DNA of 6,078 nucleotides from Conexibacter sp. (lineage in GTDB: Bacteria > Actinomycetota > Thermoleophilia > Solirubrobacterales > Solirubrobacteraceae), in NCBI GenBank assembly GCA_025964055.1, contig JAOPZP010000416.1, positions 1-6,078 on the forward strand. The letters run 5' to 3'. The notes under the pieces were generated by a model. The model saw only the letters and a program-made list of their open reading frames with translations. It was not told the origin of the DNA and searched no databases. The position numbers were made by a program, and so were the translations under genes. Positions 5,416-6,078 of the stretch are shown here, in pieces. Numbering within the stretch: position 1 is the stretch's first letter; each line of letters opens with the position of its first letter.

Positions 5416-6050
5416 TGCTGGCTGATGATTCCGTGCTGCTCCGCGAAGGACTCGCGGCGCTGCTCGAGGGCAAGGACTTCGACGTGGTCGCCCAGTCGGG
5501 CGACGCCGAGGACCTCCTGCGCAAGGTCGGGGCCCACAAGCCCGACGTGGCGATCGTGGACGTCCGCATGCCGCCGACGCACACCGACGAGGGGCTGAAG
5601 GCGGCGCTGGAGATCCGGCAGCGCTTCCCCGAGACCGGCGTGCTCGTGCTCAGCGCCTACGTCGAGGAGACCTCCGCGCTGGAGCTGCTCTCCGACGACG
5701 CCGCCGGCATCGGCTCCCTGCTCAAGGATCGCGTCAGCGACGGCGATCGGTTCACCGAGGCCGTGCGCCGCGTCGGGGACGGCGGCAGCGCGCTGGACCC
5801 CGAGGTCGTCTCCCGGCTGCTCGGCCGCCGCCGCCGGGAAGACCCGCTCGCGGCGCTCTCGCCGCGCGAGCGCGAGGTGCTCGGCCTGATGGCCGAAGGG
5901 CGCTCCAACCACGCGATCGCCGACGCGCTGGTCGTCACCGAGCGCGCCGTAGAGAAGCACGTCACGAGCATCTTCACCAAGTTGACGCTGCCGCCGACGG
6001 TCGTCGACCACCGGCGCGTGCTGGCGGTCCTGGCGTACCTGCAGGGCTGA
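5406..6050 (+). CDS. NarL/LuxR-type DNA-binding response regulator
   Basis: This 214-residue transcription factor pairs with the kinase directly upstream. The receiver domain (1-about 125) has acidic pocket Asp7-Asp8 (VVLADDS), phosphoacceptor Asp52 in IVDVRMPPTHTDEG, switch Ser83 (VLSAY) and Lys107 (LLKDR). MPPTHTDEG is a hallmark of actinobacterial NarL-type regulators. The LuxR-type helix-turn-helix (about 150-195) shows LSPREREVLGLMAEGRSN followed by the recognition helix near TERAVEKHVTSIF. Phosphorylation of Asp52 is expected to favour dimerization and promoter binding; the target genes are not visible. The GTG at 5406 is supported by GAGGA at 5397-5401 (4-base spacing) and by the receiver fold starting at once. 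It overlaps the kinase stop by 10 bases, which strongly suggests coupled translation and balanced production of the two partners. No internal frameshift or missing key residue was seen. Confidence 0.96.
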   Translation: MRVVLADDSVLLREGLAALLEGKDFDVVAQSGDAEDLLRKVGAHKPDVAIVDVRMPPTHTDEGLKAALEIRQRFPETGVLVLSAYVEETSALELLSDDAAGIGSLLKDRVSDGDRFTEAVRRVGDGGSALDPEVVSRLLGRRRREDPLAALSPREREVLGLMAEGRSNHAIADALVVTERAVEKHVTSIFTKLTLPPTVVDHRRVLAVLAYLQG

Positions 6051-6060
6051 GGAACGCTGA

Positions 6061-6076
6061 CCGGACTGCGGTCCGG
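6061..6076 (+). terminator. 6-bp hairpin after the response regulator, possible terminator
   Basis: CCGGAC (6061-6066) and GTCCGG (6071-6076) are perfect complements around a TGCG loop, starting 11 bases after the regulator stop. The window ends two bases later, so a following T-run cannot be checked. The position fits the end of the signalling operon, but the stem is short. Confidence 0.4.
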
Positions 6077-6078
6077 CG

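Overview
The window is a compact, very GC-rich stretch in which every gene lies on the + strand. Strong G/C preference at third codon positions, frequent GTG starts and the gene order point to an actinobacterium (Actinomycetota). Resemblance of the sensor kinase and response regulator to soil lineages such as Thermoleophilia/Solirubrobacterales is an impression from memory and was not tested.

Region 1 (1-3244) is a housekeeping block: the 3' end of peptide deformylase (def), methionyl-tRNA formyltransferase (fmt), the 16S rRNA cytosine methyltransferase RsmB/Sun, a 73-residue protein with four CxxC pairs (double zinc ribbon), and ribulose-5-phosphate 3-epimerase (rpe). def and fmt overlap by one base and act at opposite ends of N-formylmethionine use. 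fmt loads the formyl group on initiator tRNA and def removes it from nascent proteins. A def-fmt-rsmB(-rpe) order is common in actinobacteria. rsmB and rpe each have a TAnnnT box 6-7 bases before a GTG start, the layout of leaderless promoters. The zinc-ribbon gene has its own candidate promoter inside the end of rsmB.

Region 2 (3245-6078) is a three-gene signalling cassette. It encodes a stand-alone receiver domain (117 aa, no output domain), a sensor histidine kinase with about eight membrane segments, a degenerate GAF-like linker and a HisKA_3-type catalytic core, and a NarL/LuxR-type response regulator whose start overlaps the kinase end by 10 bases. An 8-bp perfect hairpin separates rpe from this cassette, and another hairpin begins just after the last gene. 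The likely logic is a membrane signal, autophosphorylation of kinase His404, then transfer to Asp52 of the DNA-binding regulator and/or Asp54 of the single-domain receiver. The signal and target genes cannot be read from the window.

I find no mobile element, CRISPR array, tRNA or rRNA, and no gene-free stretch longer than about 90 bases. All protein families are known. The points worth a second look are the shortened RsmB C-terminus, the embedded promoter-like sequence, the competing inverted repeats before rpe, the orphan receiver in the kinase operon, and a patch of atypical codons with a hairpin at the kinase-regulator junction.
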